This document shows, piece by piece, positions 54,627 through 64,000 of a stretch of 64,000 bases of DNA (positions within the stretch are counted from its first letter, which is position 1; each line of letters opens with the position of its first letter). The DNA comes from Breoghania corrubedonensis. GTDB lineage: Bacteria > Pseudomonadota > Alphaproteobacteria > Rhizobiales > Stappiaceae. The stretch covers positions 124,001-188,000 of the forward strand of contig NZ_QAYG01000007.1 of assembly GCF_003053845.1 (NCBI RefSeq), in the 5' to 3' direction. A program made the position numbers and the translations under genes. Below the pieces are notes generated by a model. That model did not search any database. It was not told the origin of the DNA and was given only the letters and a program-made list of their open reading frames with translations.

Positions 54627-57290
54627 ATGGAACTCTTCTTTCTAATCCTTCTCGTCCTGTTGATGGCGACGGCACTCGGCTCGGGATTTCCCGTGGCCTT
54701 CGCGCTGCCGGGCTCGGCGATCGTCACCATCGCCATCGCCGCTGCCTCCGGCTGGCTGTTCGCCGGCACGACGGACGCCTATTTCGCCCTTGGCGGCCCA
54801 AGCCAGTGGCTCTCGGCCGGCGTCACGAATTTCCGGGGCGTCTACTGGGAGGCGGAGCGCGACACGCTGATCGCCATTCCGCTCTTCGTCTTCATGGGCA
54901 TCATGCTGCAGCGCTCCAAGATCGCTGAGGACCTGCTGGTCACCATGGCGACGCTGTTCGGCCCGGTGCCGGGGGGGCTTGGCATCTCCGTCGTCTTCGT
55001 CGGCGCGTTGTTGGCGGCGACCACGGGCATCGTCGGCGCCACGGTGGTGGCGATGGGGCTGATCTCGCTGCCTGCGATGCTGCGCTCCAACTATTCCGTG
55101 CCGCTTGCAACCGGCACCATCGCGGCCTCGGGCACGCTCGGCCAGATCATCCCTCCCTCAATCGTGCTCATCATCCTTGCCGACCAGCTCGCCAGCGCGG
55201 TCGATCAGGCCGGCACGCTGCGCCAGCAGCTCTACAAGGCCTCGACCGGCGAGATCTCCATGCCGTCCGATTTCGGCGTGGTCTCCACATCGGCCGGCGA
55301 GATGTTCCTCGGCGCCTTCATCCCCGGCCTGCTGCTGGTCGGGCTCTACATGCTGTTCATCCTTGGTTTTGCCATCGCCAAGCCGCATCTGGCGCCGTCG
55401 GTCCATACCGGCGAGAAGATCACGGGCGCCTTTCTGGCCAAGGTGGCGATGACGCTGATCCCGCCGCTGGCGCTGATCTTTCTGGTGCTGGGCTCGATCA
55501 TCGCGGGCGTCGCCACCGTCAACCAGGCCGGCGCCATCGGCGCGGCGGGTGCCATGGTGATGGCCGGCTACCGGCTGCGCGACGGCGAGAAGGGGGCCTA
55601 CCGGCCGGCGACGATCATGGTCATCGCGCTGATCGCGATCGCGATCGTGGTCGGCTTCCATTCGGTCAACGTCAAGAACATCCAGACCAGCGCGGACATG
55701 CTGGCGCTGGTGGTGGCCGGCATCGCGGTGTCGCTGCTGCTGATCTCGCTTTTGTGGAGCGGCTGGCGCACCATCAAGTTCGAAGACACGCTCAGGGGCG
55801 TGATGATCGAGACGGCGAAGACCTCGTCGCTGGTCTTCATCATCCTGATCGGCGCGGCCATGCTGACGGCCGCCTTTCGCGCGTTCGGCGGCGAGGAACT
55901 GGTTCGCACGTTCCTGCAGGGGCTGCCCGGCGGCTTCTGGATGCAGTTCTTCATCGTCATGCTGGTGATCTTCATCCTCGGCTTCTTTCTCGATTTCATC
56001 GAGATCGCCGTGGTCGTCGTCCCCATCGTGGCTCCGATCCTGCTGGCCGATCCCGGTGCAAACGTCACCGCCGTGTGGCTGGGCGTGATGATCGGGCTCA
56101 ACATCCAGACGTCGTTCCTCACCCCGCCCTTCGGCTTTGCGCTGTTCTACCTGCGCGGCGTCGCCCCGCCCACGGTGCGCACGATCTCCATCTACAAGGG
56201 CGTCATCGCCTTCATCGGGTTGCAGATTTTGGCGTTGTGCGTGGTCGGCTTCTACCCGGCGCTGGTGAACTATCTGCCGAACCGCGTTTCGCTGATGTCG
56301 GAAACGGCGCCGCCGCCGAAGAACCCGCGCCTGCAATACTGCATGGAGGAGTGGGACCGCACGCAGTTCGCCGACAACGGCGATACCATCCGCGCGGCGA
56401 TCGCGACGGCGAAGGGGCTTGATCTCTCCGTGTTGCCGGAGGACCTGCGCGGCGACCTTTCGCAGGCGATCGGCAAGGCGGGCGAGGCGATGCCGGCGAT
56501 GGATGCCATCGTGGCCGCGCAAGCCACCACCAAAACCGCGGCCGTCGACTATCGGCCGTTGCATGACCGGGTGCGCGAGATCGAGCGTGATATCCGCCGT
56601 CTCGACAAGAAGATCGACGCTCAGGAACTGATCGTGCGCCGGTCCGGTCCCACGGGTATCTATTCGCAGGCTGCCGGCGAACGCGCCGCGCAAAAGATCG
56701 AGGACTTCAAGGCTCAGCGCGCCGAGCTGAATGCGCAGATCCCGGCCGAATGGAAGGACAAGCACACCGCCTTCTCCAAGATCCAGCGCCAGGAGAATAT
56801 TACCCGGCTGACCTTCCGCCGCACGACCGATCAGGCCTACGAGCCCTTGCAGGAAATCCTGAAGGTGCTGCGCGACACGGACGCCTACGCCGCGCTTGCC
56901 GACGATCTCAAGTCGCTGGAACCCAAGCTCGACGAGCTGGAGCCCGCGGCCTATGTCGACTACGTCGAGCAGGTTCGCTCGCACGTTGGTGACGTGGAGG
57001 GGGCCTCGGATGTCCGCTCCGATGTCAACGCCGTGCGCAAGGCGATGCGGTCGAGGACGCCGGACAAGGAGGCCGCGCGCGCTGCGATCGCGAAAACGAT
57101 GCAGACGTTTGAGGCGGGGCTTGCGTGGCGGCGGCAGGCGGAACAGACGCTGCTGCCGAAACTGGAGACCTATGAGGCGGCGATCCGCGATACGATCGGG
57201 CTTCGCGGCCAGCCGCGTCTGCCGCGTGATCAGGCACTCTTCGTAGCCGCCTGTTCCTCGGGCCACCGCGACGTGTCGCTGAGCTTCTAG
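54627..57290 (+). CDS. TRAP transporter large permease with long helical C-terminal extension (DctM 1)
   Basis: An 887-residue protein. Residues 1 to about 550 are a complete FcbT3/DctM-type channel (GIMLQRSKIAEDLLVTMATL, GATVVAMGLISLPAML, ASGTLGQIIPPSIVLIILAD, LNIQTSFLTPPFGFALFYLRG). After the last span (ending about FYPALVNYLP) comes an extension of about 335 residues, highly charged, mostly helical and without membrane spans; HDRVREIERDIRRLDKKIDA and the later AAQKIEDFKAQRAELNAQI look like coiled coil. Normal DctM ends at the LP segment. By usual DctM topology this tail would lie in the periplasm, which is an inference. Confidence 0.88.
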   Translation: MELFFLILLVLLMATALGSGFPVAFALPGSAIVTIAIAAASGWLFAGTTDAYFALGGPSQWLSAGVTNFRGVYWEAERDTLIAIPLFVFMGIMLQRSKIAEDLLVTMATLFGPVPGGLGISVVFVGALLAATTGIVGATVVAMGLISLPAMLRSNYSVPLATGTIAASGTLGQIIPPSIVLIILADQLASAVDQAGTLRQQLYKASTGEISMPSDFGVVSTSAGEMFLGAFIPGLLLVGLYMLFILGFAIAKPHLAPSVHTGEKITGAFLAKVAMTLIPPLALIFLVLGSIIAGVATVNQAGAIGAAGAMVMAGYRLRDGEKGAYRPATIMVIALIAIAIVVGFHSVNVKNIQTSADMLALVVAGIAVSLLLISLLWSGWRTIKFEDTLRGVMIETAKTSSLVFIILIGAAMLTAAFRAFGGEELVRTFLQGLPGGFWMQFFIVMLVIFILGFFLDFIEIAVVVVPIVAPILLADPGANVTAVWLGVMIGLNIQTSFLTPPFGFALFYLRGVAPPTVRTISIYKGVIAFIGLQILALCVVGFYPALVNYLPNRVSLMSETAPPPKNPRLQYCMEEWDRTQFADNGDTIRAAIATAKGLDLSVLPEDLRGDLSQAIGKAGEAMPAMDAIVAAQATTKTAAVDYRPLHDRVREIERDIRRLDKKIDAQELIVRRSGPTGIYSQAAGERAAQKIEDFKAQRAELNAQIPAEWKDKHTAFSKIQRQENITRLTFRRTTDQAYEPLQEILKVLRDTDAYAALADDLKSLEPKLDELEPAAYVDYVEQVRSHVGDVEGASDVRSDVNAVRKAMRSRTPDKEAARAAIAKTMQTFEAGLAWRRQAEQTLLPKLETYEAAIRDTIGLRGQPRLPRDQALFVAACSSGHRDVSLSF

Positions 57291-57300
57291 AGCCTATTGC

Positions 57301-57323
57301 GACCGGATCGAATCGATCCGGTC
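57301..57323. other. Perfect 23-bp palindrome after DctM 1
   Basis: GACCGGATCGA and TCGATCCGGTC flank a single A at 57312, 10 bp after the stop. With almost no loop it fits a DNA operator or a cruciform better than a terminator. Confidence 0.55.
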
Positions 57324-57423
57324 GACAGGAATAGGATCCAGCAAGCTGTCTGGAGCGATTTCTCGCGGTACGGGCTCGCCCCGTCAGCCACGAGACGGCG
57401 CGTTCGTTTCGAGAAATACCCAC

Positions 57424-57465
57424 GGCGTGCCCCCTTTTCTCCAATGGCGGAAAAGGGGGCACGCC
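57424..57465. other. Perfect 16-bp stem hairpin before DctQ 2
   Basis: GGCGTGCCCCCTTTTC (57424-57439) and GAAAAGGGGGCACGCC (57450-57465) are exact complements with a 10-nt loop. It lies 111 bp before the DctQ 2 start and probably separates or attenuates expression of the second permease pair. Confidence 0.7.
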
Positions 57466-57576
57466 GAACCTGGCGCGGACAGCCCTTACCCGCCTCACCG
57501 TTTCCGCGATGCCTTCCGGTTTCCATTTCGCCCCGGCGGTGCTATGCGAACGCGACGTTCATCCGGGGTTTTCCTT

Positions 57577-58127
57577 ATGCTCGCCGTTGCCTCCGCCATC
57601 GATCGCTTCAACTGCGCCATCGGGCGCGCCATCTCGTGGGCGATGCCGGCGATGGTGGTGATCCAGGTCGCGGTCGTCCTTATGCGCTACGTCTTTGGCA
57701 TCGGCTCCATCTGGATGCAGGAATCGATTGTATACCTGCATGCCGCGACCTTTCTGCTGGCCGGCGCCTATACGCTTGCGGTCGATGCCCATGTGCGTGT
57801 CGACATCTTCTATCGCGAGGCGCGTCCCCGGGTTCGTGCGGCTGTCGACACGTTCGGCACGCTGTTTTTCCTGCTGCCGATGTGCGCGGTCATCCTTTGG
57901 GTCTCGACGCCTTACGTCGCGCGATCCTGGTCGATCCTGGAAGGCTCGCGCGAGACCTCCGGCATTCAGGGCATCTACCTGTTGAAGACGCTGATCCTCG
58001 TCTTTGCCGGGCTGATGGCGCTGCAGGGTGTCGGCATCATCATCAAGGGCGTGAGCGCGCTTGCCGGCCAGCCGGCCGCGCTTCGCCGCTTCACTCGTGA
58101 AGCGGGTGCGGATGGGGAGAGAACCGC

Positions 58128-58131
<4 letters not shown>
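57577..58131 (+). CDS. TRAP transporter small permease (DctQ 2)
   Basis: A 184-residue small permease of normal length with four spans. The core motif MRYVFGIGSIWMQESIVYLH and AGAYTLAVDAHVRVDIFYREA is intact. The start could be the ATG at 57577 or one at 57544, neither with a good ribosome-binding site. Its stop overlaps the following DctM gene (ATGA). It lies in the same class as DctQ 1 but lacks the extra N-terminal spans. Confidence 0.87.
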
Positions 58132-59726
<1,595 letters not shown>

Positions 59727-59781
59727 GGAGGGGGTCGAAGCCTATCCATGCGTCTGCCGTCGGAACTCCGATTTCTCCAGT

Positions 59782-59906
59782 GTCATCCCGGGCGCGCTGC
59801 AACGTGAAACGTTGCTGCGCAGAACCGGGATCTCGCGCGGCATACACCGGGTGCAGATCCCGGATCTGCGAAGCGGTACTTCGCACCGCATCGCGTCCGG
59901 GATGAC
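59782..59906. repeat. Palindromic repeat of the GTCATCCCGG family, full copy
   Basis: Bounded by GTCATCCCGGGCGCG and CGCGTCCGGGATGAC, with AACGTGAAACGTT and GCAGATCCCGGATCTGC inside. It is essentially the reverse complement of the element at 14274-14399. It lies 55 bp after DctM 2 and 44 bp before the convergent small gene, where it may act as a terminator. Confidence 0.75.
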
Positions 59907-59950
59907 ACTGGAAAGATCGCGAAAACCGGACGGGCCGGGAACGCCTCCCC

Positions 59951-60130
59951 CTAGATCCCCCGCACCCAGCACCCGAGCGCCAGGATCACGTAGCCGATGG
60001 TCACTATCCATAGCGGTGCGATGGGCAGCATGAAGATGGTGGTCACAGCGTCAAGCACGCCGATGACCACGAAAATAAGTGAAACGATGAAGATCGTCTG
60101 GCTCGGTGCGTGAACGGAGATTCGTCGCAT
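59951..60130 (-). CDS. Small two-span membrane protein of unknown function
   Basis: A 59-residue protein, MRRISVHAPSQTIF then two hydrophobic stretches (IVSLIFVVIGVLDAVTTIF and LWIVTIGYVILALGCWV) separated by MLPIAP. AAGGGGC precedes the ATG at 60130, and the frame upstream is not needed. It may be a small inner-membrane protein of the kind often left unannotated. I do not recognise a family. The remaining 322 bp up to the next gene hold no other feature I can support. Confidence 0.65.
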   Translation of the reverse strand: MRRISVHAPSQTIFIVSLIFVVIGVLDAVTTIFMLPIAPLWIVTIGYVILALGCWVRGI

Positions 60131-60452
60131 GAAATTGCCCCTTGTTTGTCGCGTGACGACGTAGCGGCTTCCGCTGGCCGGTGGCTGCGAAAACTGTGCG
60201 GCTTCTACAGCCTGTCGAGGAAACGCCCGGACGGCCATTTGGTTCGATTTCAAGTTCCGCGATGATGGTGCCCCACAAACCGTTTGACGCGCCGGCGGTC
60301 TCTCGGCCAAGTTATCGGCACCTACGTATGGTCGCGCATCCGCGCCGGCCGGTGCGCGGGAGCAGGGCAGGCGGCCTCAACGCCTGCACGCGCAGCCTCA
60401 AGGCGCGCATGCCCCGCGACGCGACATGCTTGAAATCGATATGGGAGACGAC

Positions 60453-63400
60453 ATGAGCCTGAAGCCGGTTCGCCTCGATGACAAATACGATCTCGGTGTC
60501 GACCGGGTCTTCGTCTCCGGAACCCAGGCACTCGTCAGGCTCGCGTTGATGCAGAGAGCGCGGGACGAGGCGGCGGGGCTCACCACCGGGGGCTACATAA
60601 CCGGCTATCGCGGCTCGCCGCTCGGTGGCCTCGACCAGCAGTTTGCCCGCGCCAAGAAGGTTCTGGCGCCGCGCGACATCCATTTCCAGCCCGCCATCAA
60701 CGAGGATCTGGCCGCCACCGCCCTGTGGGGCACGCAGCAGGTCGCCATGCGCGGCGAGGGCCGCGTTCAGGGCGTCTTCGGCATCTGGTACGGCAAGGGG
60801 CCGGGGGTCGACCGCTCCGGCGATGCCTTCCGACATGCCAACCTTGCGGGCACTTCGCCCCATGGCGGCGTGCTGGCGCTGATGGGCGACGACCACACCT
60901 GCGAAAGCTCCACCACCGCGCATCAGTCGGAATACGCTTTCGTCGATGCGATGATCCCGATCCTCAACCCGGCCGGCGTGCAGGAGATGCTGGATTTCGG
61001 CCTGCACGGCTTTGCGCTGTCGCGGTTCGCCGGCGTGTGGGCCGGCATGAAATGCGTCAAGGACAACGTGGAATCGACCGCGTCGATCGATGCCTCGCTC
61101 GCCCGCCTCGCGCCCAACCTGCCCGATTTCGACTTTCCCCAGGGCGGTCCGCATATCCGCATCGGCGATCCGCCGCTCGACCAGGAGGCGCGGCTGCATG
61201 AGGTGAAGCTGCCCGCAAGCCTCGCCTATCTGGCGGCAAACGGGCTCGACCGGATCGTCCATTCCGGCGGCCGCAGCCCCCGCATCGGCATCGTCTCCAC
61301 CGGCAAGAGCTGGCTCGATGTGCTTCAGGCGCTCGACAGTCTCGGTCTCGACGAGGTGAGATGCGCCGATTTCGGCGTCCGGCTCTACAAGGTCGGCTGT
61401 TCGTGGCCGCTGGAGCCCGATGGCATTCGCCGCTTCGCGCAAGGGCTTGAGAATATCGTCGTCGTTGAGGAAAAGCGCGGCCTGATCGAGAGCCAGATGC
61501 GCGAGATCCTCTATGGCCGCGTTAATGCGCCCGTCATCGTGGGAAAACGCGACGAGGCGGGCGACTGGCTCTTCCCGGCCAAGGCCGCGCTGGAGGCCAA
61601 CGACATCGCGGTCGCGCTCGGCGCGCGGATTGCGAAATTCGCGCCGAACGAGGCGCTTGTCGGGCGCACGCGCCGGCTGGCGGACGCGCAGGCCGCGCTG
61701 AAACGCACCGAGGACGTCGCCACCCGCACGCCTTATTTCTGCGCCGGTTGTCCGCACAACTCCTCCACCCATGTGCCCGAAGGCGCGCGCGCCTATGCCG
61801 GCATCGGTTGCCATTTCATGGTGCAGTGGATGGACCGCAACACGGAAGGCTACACCCAGATGGGCGGCGAGGGCGCCAACTGGGTAGGCGAGGCGCCGTT
61901 CTCCACGCGGGGCCATGTCTTCCAGAACCTTGGCGACGGCACCTACAACCATTCCGGCTATCTGGCGATCCGCGCGGCGGCGGCAGCAAAAGTCAACGTC
62001 ACCTACAAGATCCTCTACAACGACGCCGTCGCCATGACCGGCGGCCAGCCGCACGACGGCGGGCTGAGCGTGCCCCAGATCGCGGCGCAAGTGGCGGCGG
62101 AAGGCGCGAGGCGCATCGCCATCGTCACCGACGAGCCCGGCAAGTATCCCCCCGCGACCGGCTGGCCGATGGGCACGACGATCCATCACCGCGACGAGCT
62201 TCTCGACGTGGAGCGCGAGCTTTCGGACGTTGCGGGGCTGTCGCTGCTCATCTACGACCAGACATGCGCCGCCGAAAAGCGCCGCCGCCGCAAGCGCGGC
62301 ACCTTCCCCGATCCAGACCGCCGCGTCGTCATCAACGAGCTTGTCTGCGAGGGCTGCGGCGATTGCGGGGTGAAGTCGAACTGCGTCGCCATCCAGCCGC
62401 TTGAAACCGAATTCGGCCGCAAGCGGCAGATCGACCAGTCGAGCTGCAACAAGGATTTCTCGTGCGTGAAGGGCTTCTGCCCGAGCTTCGTCACCGTCGA
62501 AGGCGCGGAGCTGCGCAAGAAGCCTGCCCCGGTTCTTGGCGCTCAGGAGGCGGCGGGCGGGCCTGACGTCTCGCAGCTCAAGGCGCCCGAGCTTCCGGAA
62601 CTCGACGGCGTTTACGGCATCCTGCTCACCGGTGTCGGCGGCACGGGTGTCGTCACCGTCGGCGCGGTTCTCGGCATGGCCGCGCATCTGGAAGGCAAGG
62701 GCATCGGCATCATCGACATGGCGGGGCTTGCGCAGAAGGGCGGGGCGGTCACCAGCCACATCCGTATCGCGCCTGGCCCCGCCGATATTCATTCCATCCG
62801 CGTGGGCGCGGGCGCCGCCGATCTCGTCATCGGTTGCGACATGGTGGTGGCGGGCTCGGCCAAGGTGCTCACCGCCGCCGATCCCGCGCGCTCCACCATC
62901 GTCGTCAACACGCAGCTCACCTATCCCGGCACGTTTACCCACGATGCGGATTTCACGCTGCCCTCGCGCCGGCTCGTTCAGGCGATCGCGGAACGGGCGC
63001 GGCCGGGGCGCTCGGGCTTCGTGGAGGCGACGCGCATCGCCACGGCGCTGATGGGCGATGCGATCGCCGCCAACATGTTCATGCTGGGTTACGCCTTCCA
63101 GATGGGCGCCGTGCCGCTGTCGCTCGAAGCCATCGAGAAGGCGATCGAGATGAACGGTGTGGCGGTTGCCATGAACCGCGATGCCTTCCGCTGGGGGCGG
63201 CTTGCGGCGGACGATCCGGCAAAAATCGAGGCGCTGACCGCCCGCCCGGCCGAGGCCAGGGGGCATCGTCGGTTGTCGGAAAGCCTGGAAGAGATGATCA
63301 AACGGCGCACGCGCTTCCTGGTCGACTATCATGACGCGGCCTATGCGCAAGAGTTTGCCGACCGGCTTTCGAGGCTCCGCCAGGCGGAAGAGCGCGCCGT

Positions 63401-63941
63401 TCCCGGCTCCACCGCGCTTGCCGAAACGGTTGCGCGCAATCTCTTCAAGGTGATGGCGATCAAGGACGAATACGAGGTCGCCCGGCTCTATACGGACGGC
63501 AGCTTCCAGCGCCAGATGGAGGCGCAGTTCTCGAATTGGAAGAAGCTCCACTTCCATCTCGCTCCGCCGATCTTCGGTGGCGAGGACCCGAAGACCGGCG
63601 AGGCGGCGAAGCACACGTTCGGGCCATGGATGATGCCGGTCTTCCGTCTGCTCGCCCGCATCCGCCGCATTCGCGGCACGGTGGTTGATCCGTTCGCCCG
63701 GCTTGCCGACCGCAGACAGGAACGGGCTCTGCGCGACGACTACATGATGGTGATCGACGAGATCACCGGCGCGCTCGAGGCCGGCAATCATGGTGCCGCC
63801 ATCGAGCTTGCCGCCTGGCCCGACACAATCCGCGGCTACGGCCACATCCGCCGCGAGGCGATCGGGCAGGCTCAGCCCAGGCGCGATGCGCTCGTTCAGG
63901 CGTTTAGGGCGAACGAGCCGGTGAAGGTCGCGGCGGAATAG
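60453..63941 (+). CDS. Indolepyruvate ferredoxin oxidoreductase, fused alpha/beta subunits
   Basis: A 1162-residue enzyme that converts aryl pyruvates to acyl-CoA with thiamine diphosphate and passes electrons to ferredoxin. It fuses the alpha-type part (N-terminal TYxxxYRGSPLGGLDQQ-like segment; GGEGANWVGEAPF and YNDAVAMTGGQPHDGG of the cofactor domain) to the beta-type gamma domain (LTGVGGTGVVTVGAVLGMAA and MAGLAQKGGAVTSHIRI). Cysteines for iron-sulfur binding are in CAGCPHNSS (about residue 430), CEGCGDCGVKSNC (about 632) and the later CNKDFSCVKGFC. GGGAG precedes the ATG at 60453. The fused form is usual in alphaproteobacteria. It stands alone. Confidence 0.92.
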   Translation: MSLKPVRLDDKYDLGVDRVFVSGTQALVRLALMQRARDEAAGLTTGGYITGYRGSPLGGLDQQFARAKKVLAPRDIHFQPAINEDLAATALWGTQQVAMRGEGRVQGVFGIWYGKGPGVDRSGDAFRHANLAGTSPHGGVLALMGDDHTCESSTTAHQSEYAFVDAMIPILNPAGVQEMLDFGLHGFALSRFAGVWAGMKCVKDNVESTASIDASLARLAPNLPDFDFPQGGPHIRIGDPPLDQEARLHEVKLPASLAYLAANGLDRIVHSGGRSPRIGIVSTGKSWLDVLQALDSLGLDEVRCADFGVRLYKVGCSWPLEPDGIRRFAQGLENIVVVEEKRGLIESQMREILYGRVNAPVIVGKRDEAGDWLFPAKAALEANDIAVALGARIAKFAPNEALVGRTRRLADAQAALKRTEDVATRTPYFCAGCPHNSSTHVPEGARAYAGIGCHFMVQWMDRNTEGYTQMGGEGANWVGEAPFSTRGHVFQNLGDGTYNHSGYLAIRAAAAAKVNVTYKILYNDAVAMTGGQPHDGGLSVPQIAAQVAAEGARRIAIVTDEPGKYPPATGWPMGTTIHHRDELLDVERELSDVAGLSLLIYDQTCAAEKRRRRKRGTFPDPDRRVVINELVCEGCGDCGVKSNCVAIQPLETEFGRKRQIDQSSCNKDFSCVKGFCPSFVTVEGAELRKKPAPVLGAQEAAGGPDVSQLKAPELPELDGVYGILLTGVGGTGVVTVGAVLGMAAHLEGKGIGIIDMAGLAQKGGAVTSHIRIAPGPADIHSIRVGAGAADLVIGCDMVVAGSAKVLTAADPARSTIVVNTQLTYPGTFTHDADFTLPSRRLVQAIAERARPGRSGFVEATRIATALMGDAIAANMFMLGYAFQMGAVPLSLEAIEKAIEMNGVAVAMNRDAFRWGRLAADDPAKIEALTARPAEARGHRRLSESLEEMIKRRTRFLVDYHDAAYAQEFADRLSRLRQAEERAVPGSTALAETVARNLFKVMAIKDEYEVARLYTDGSFQRQMEAQFSNWKKLHFHLAPPIFGGEDPKTGEAAKHTFGPWMMPVFRLLARIRRIRGTVVDPFARLADRRQERALRDDYMMVIDEITGALEAGNHGAAIELAAWPDTIRGYGHIRREAIGQAQPRRDALVQAFRANEPVKVAAE

Positions 63942-64000
63942 GGCGCAAGGGGACGGGAAACGGAGCGGCTTCGCCGCACGTCTTGCGCTGGATTCCGGAT
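63942..64000. repeat. Dispersed palindromic element, copy D (cut by window edge)
   Basis: Directly after the stop comes a purine-rich lead (GGGGACGGGAAA), then CGGAGCGGCTTCGCCGCAC and CTTGCGCTGGATTCCGGAT, matching the left half of copies A and B. The right half would lie beyond the window. Confidence 0.75.

Noticed and set aside
55158-57266. Minus-strand open frame of 702 codons opposite the extended DctM
   Set aside because: The translated sequence is dominated by His, Asp, Arg and Gln repeats typical of antisense frames. The plus-strand frame is continuous with the channel domain and keeps normal third-position GC through the extension.
60312-63845. A very long minus-strand open frame of 1177 codons opposite the oxidoreductase gene
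   Set aside because: Its product is low-complexity and rich in Arg, Ala, His and Asp, with no family motif. It is the antisense shadow of a GC-rich gene whose own product has clear domains.

Overview
This is a GC-rich, almost fully coding window with the signature of an alphaproteobacterium of the Hyphomicrobiales (Rhizobiales) group. The evidence is the rhizobial-type glycerol operon (glpD-glpSTPQUV with divergent glpR), dctB/dctD-type dicarboxylate control with a sigma-54 promoter, an EcfG-like general-stress promoter before trehalose genes, several TRAP transporters, and many short palindromic intergenic repeats of the kind seen in that order. I see no rRNA, tRNA, phage, IS element or CRISPR array. 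The window looks like ordinary chromosomal, transport-rich DNA; the exact genus is not determined.

Layout, left to right. 1-5.9 kb: the end of hyuA, then hyuB, and a SsuABC/TauABC-type ABC importer, probably a catabolic unit for a hydantoin- or oxoproline-like compound. 6.1-15.3 kb: the glycerol uptake and oxidation operon on the minus strand with glpR divergent. 15.3-18.3 kb: a YegS-like lipid kinase, then an aminoglycoside-phosphotransferase-fold protein and an SDR. 18.3-22.7 kb: otsB, a GH15 glycosidase and otsA, behind a perfect EcfG-type promoter. 23-25.7 kb: a DUF1800/DUF1501 exported pair. 25.9-27.6 kb: hppD with a divergent Lrp/AsnC regulator. 28-31 kb: modE-modABC with a perfect inverted repeat in front of modA. 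31.4-38.7 kb: a DctB/DctD-like two-component pair and a sigma-54-driven dctPQM TRAP transporter. 38.9-45.9 kb: an MMPL/RND exporter with an overlapping small secreted protein, a cold-shock protein, a class III cyclase, denD, and a cobalamin riboswitch in front of an orphan CbiM-like permease. 46-48.9 kb: a pentonate-dehydratase-like enzyme and a PuuD-like amidotransferase. 49-59.7 kb: an unusual TRAP locus. 60.5-63.9 kb: a fused indolepyruvate ferredoxin oxidoreductase.

The most unusual region is 48.9-59.7 kb. Three tandem TRAP binding-protein paralogues, each exactly 366 aa and each behind a promoter of the same layout, precede two consecutive DctQ-DctM permease pairs. The first DctQ has a long extra N-terminal membrane region and the first DctM carries a roughly 335-residue charged, helical C-terminal extension. 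A second theme is a dispersed palindrome of about 230-290 bp that follows directly after the stop codons of four plus-strand genes.
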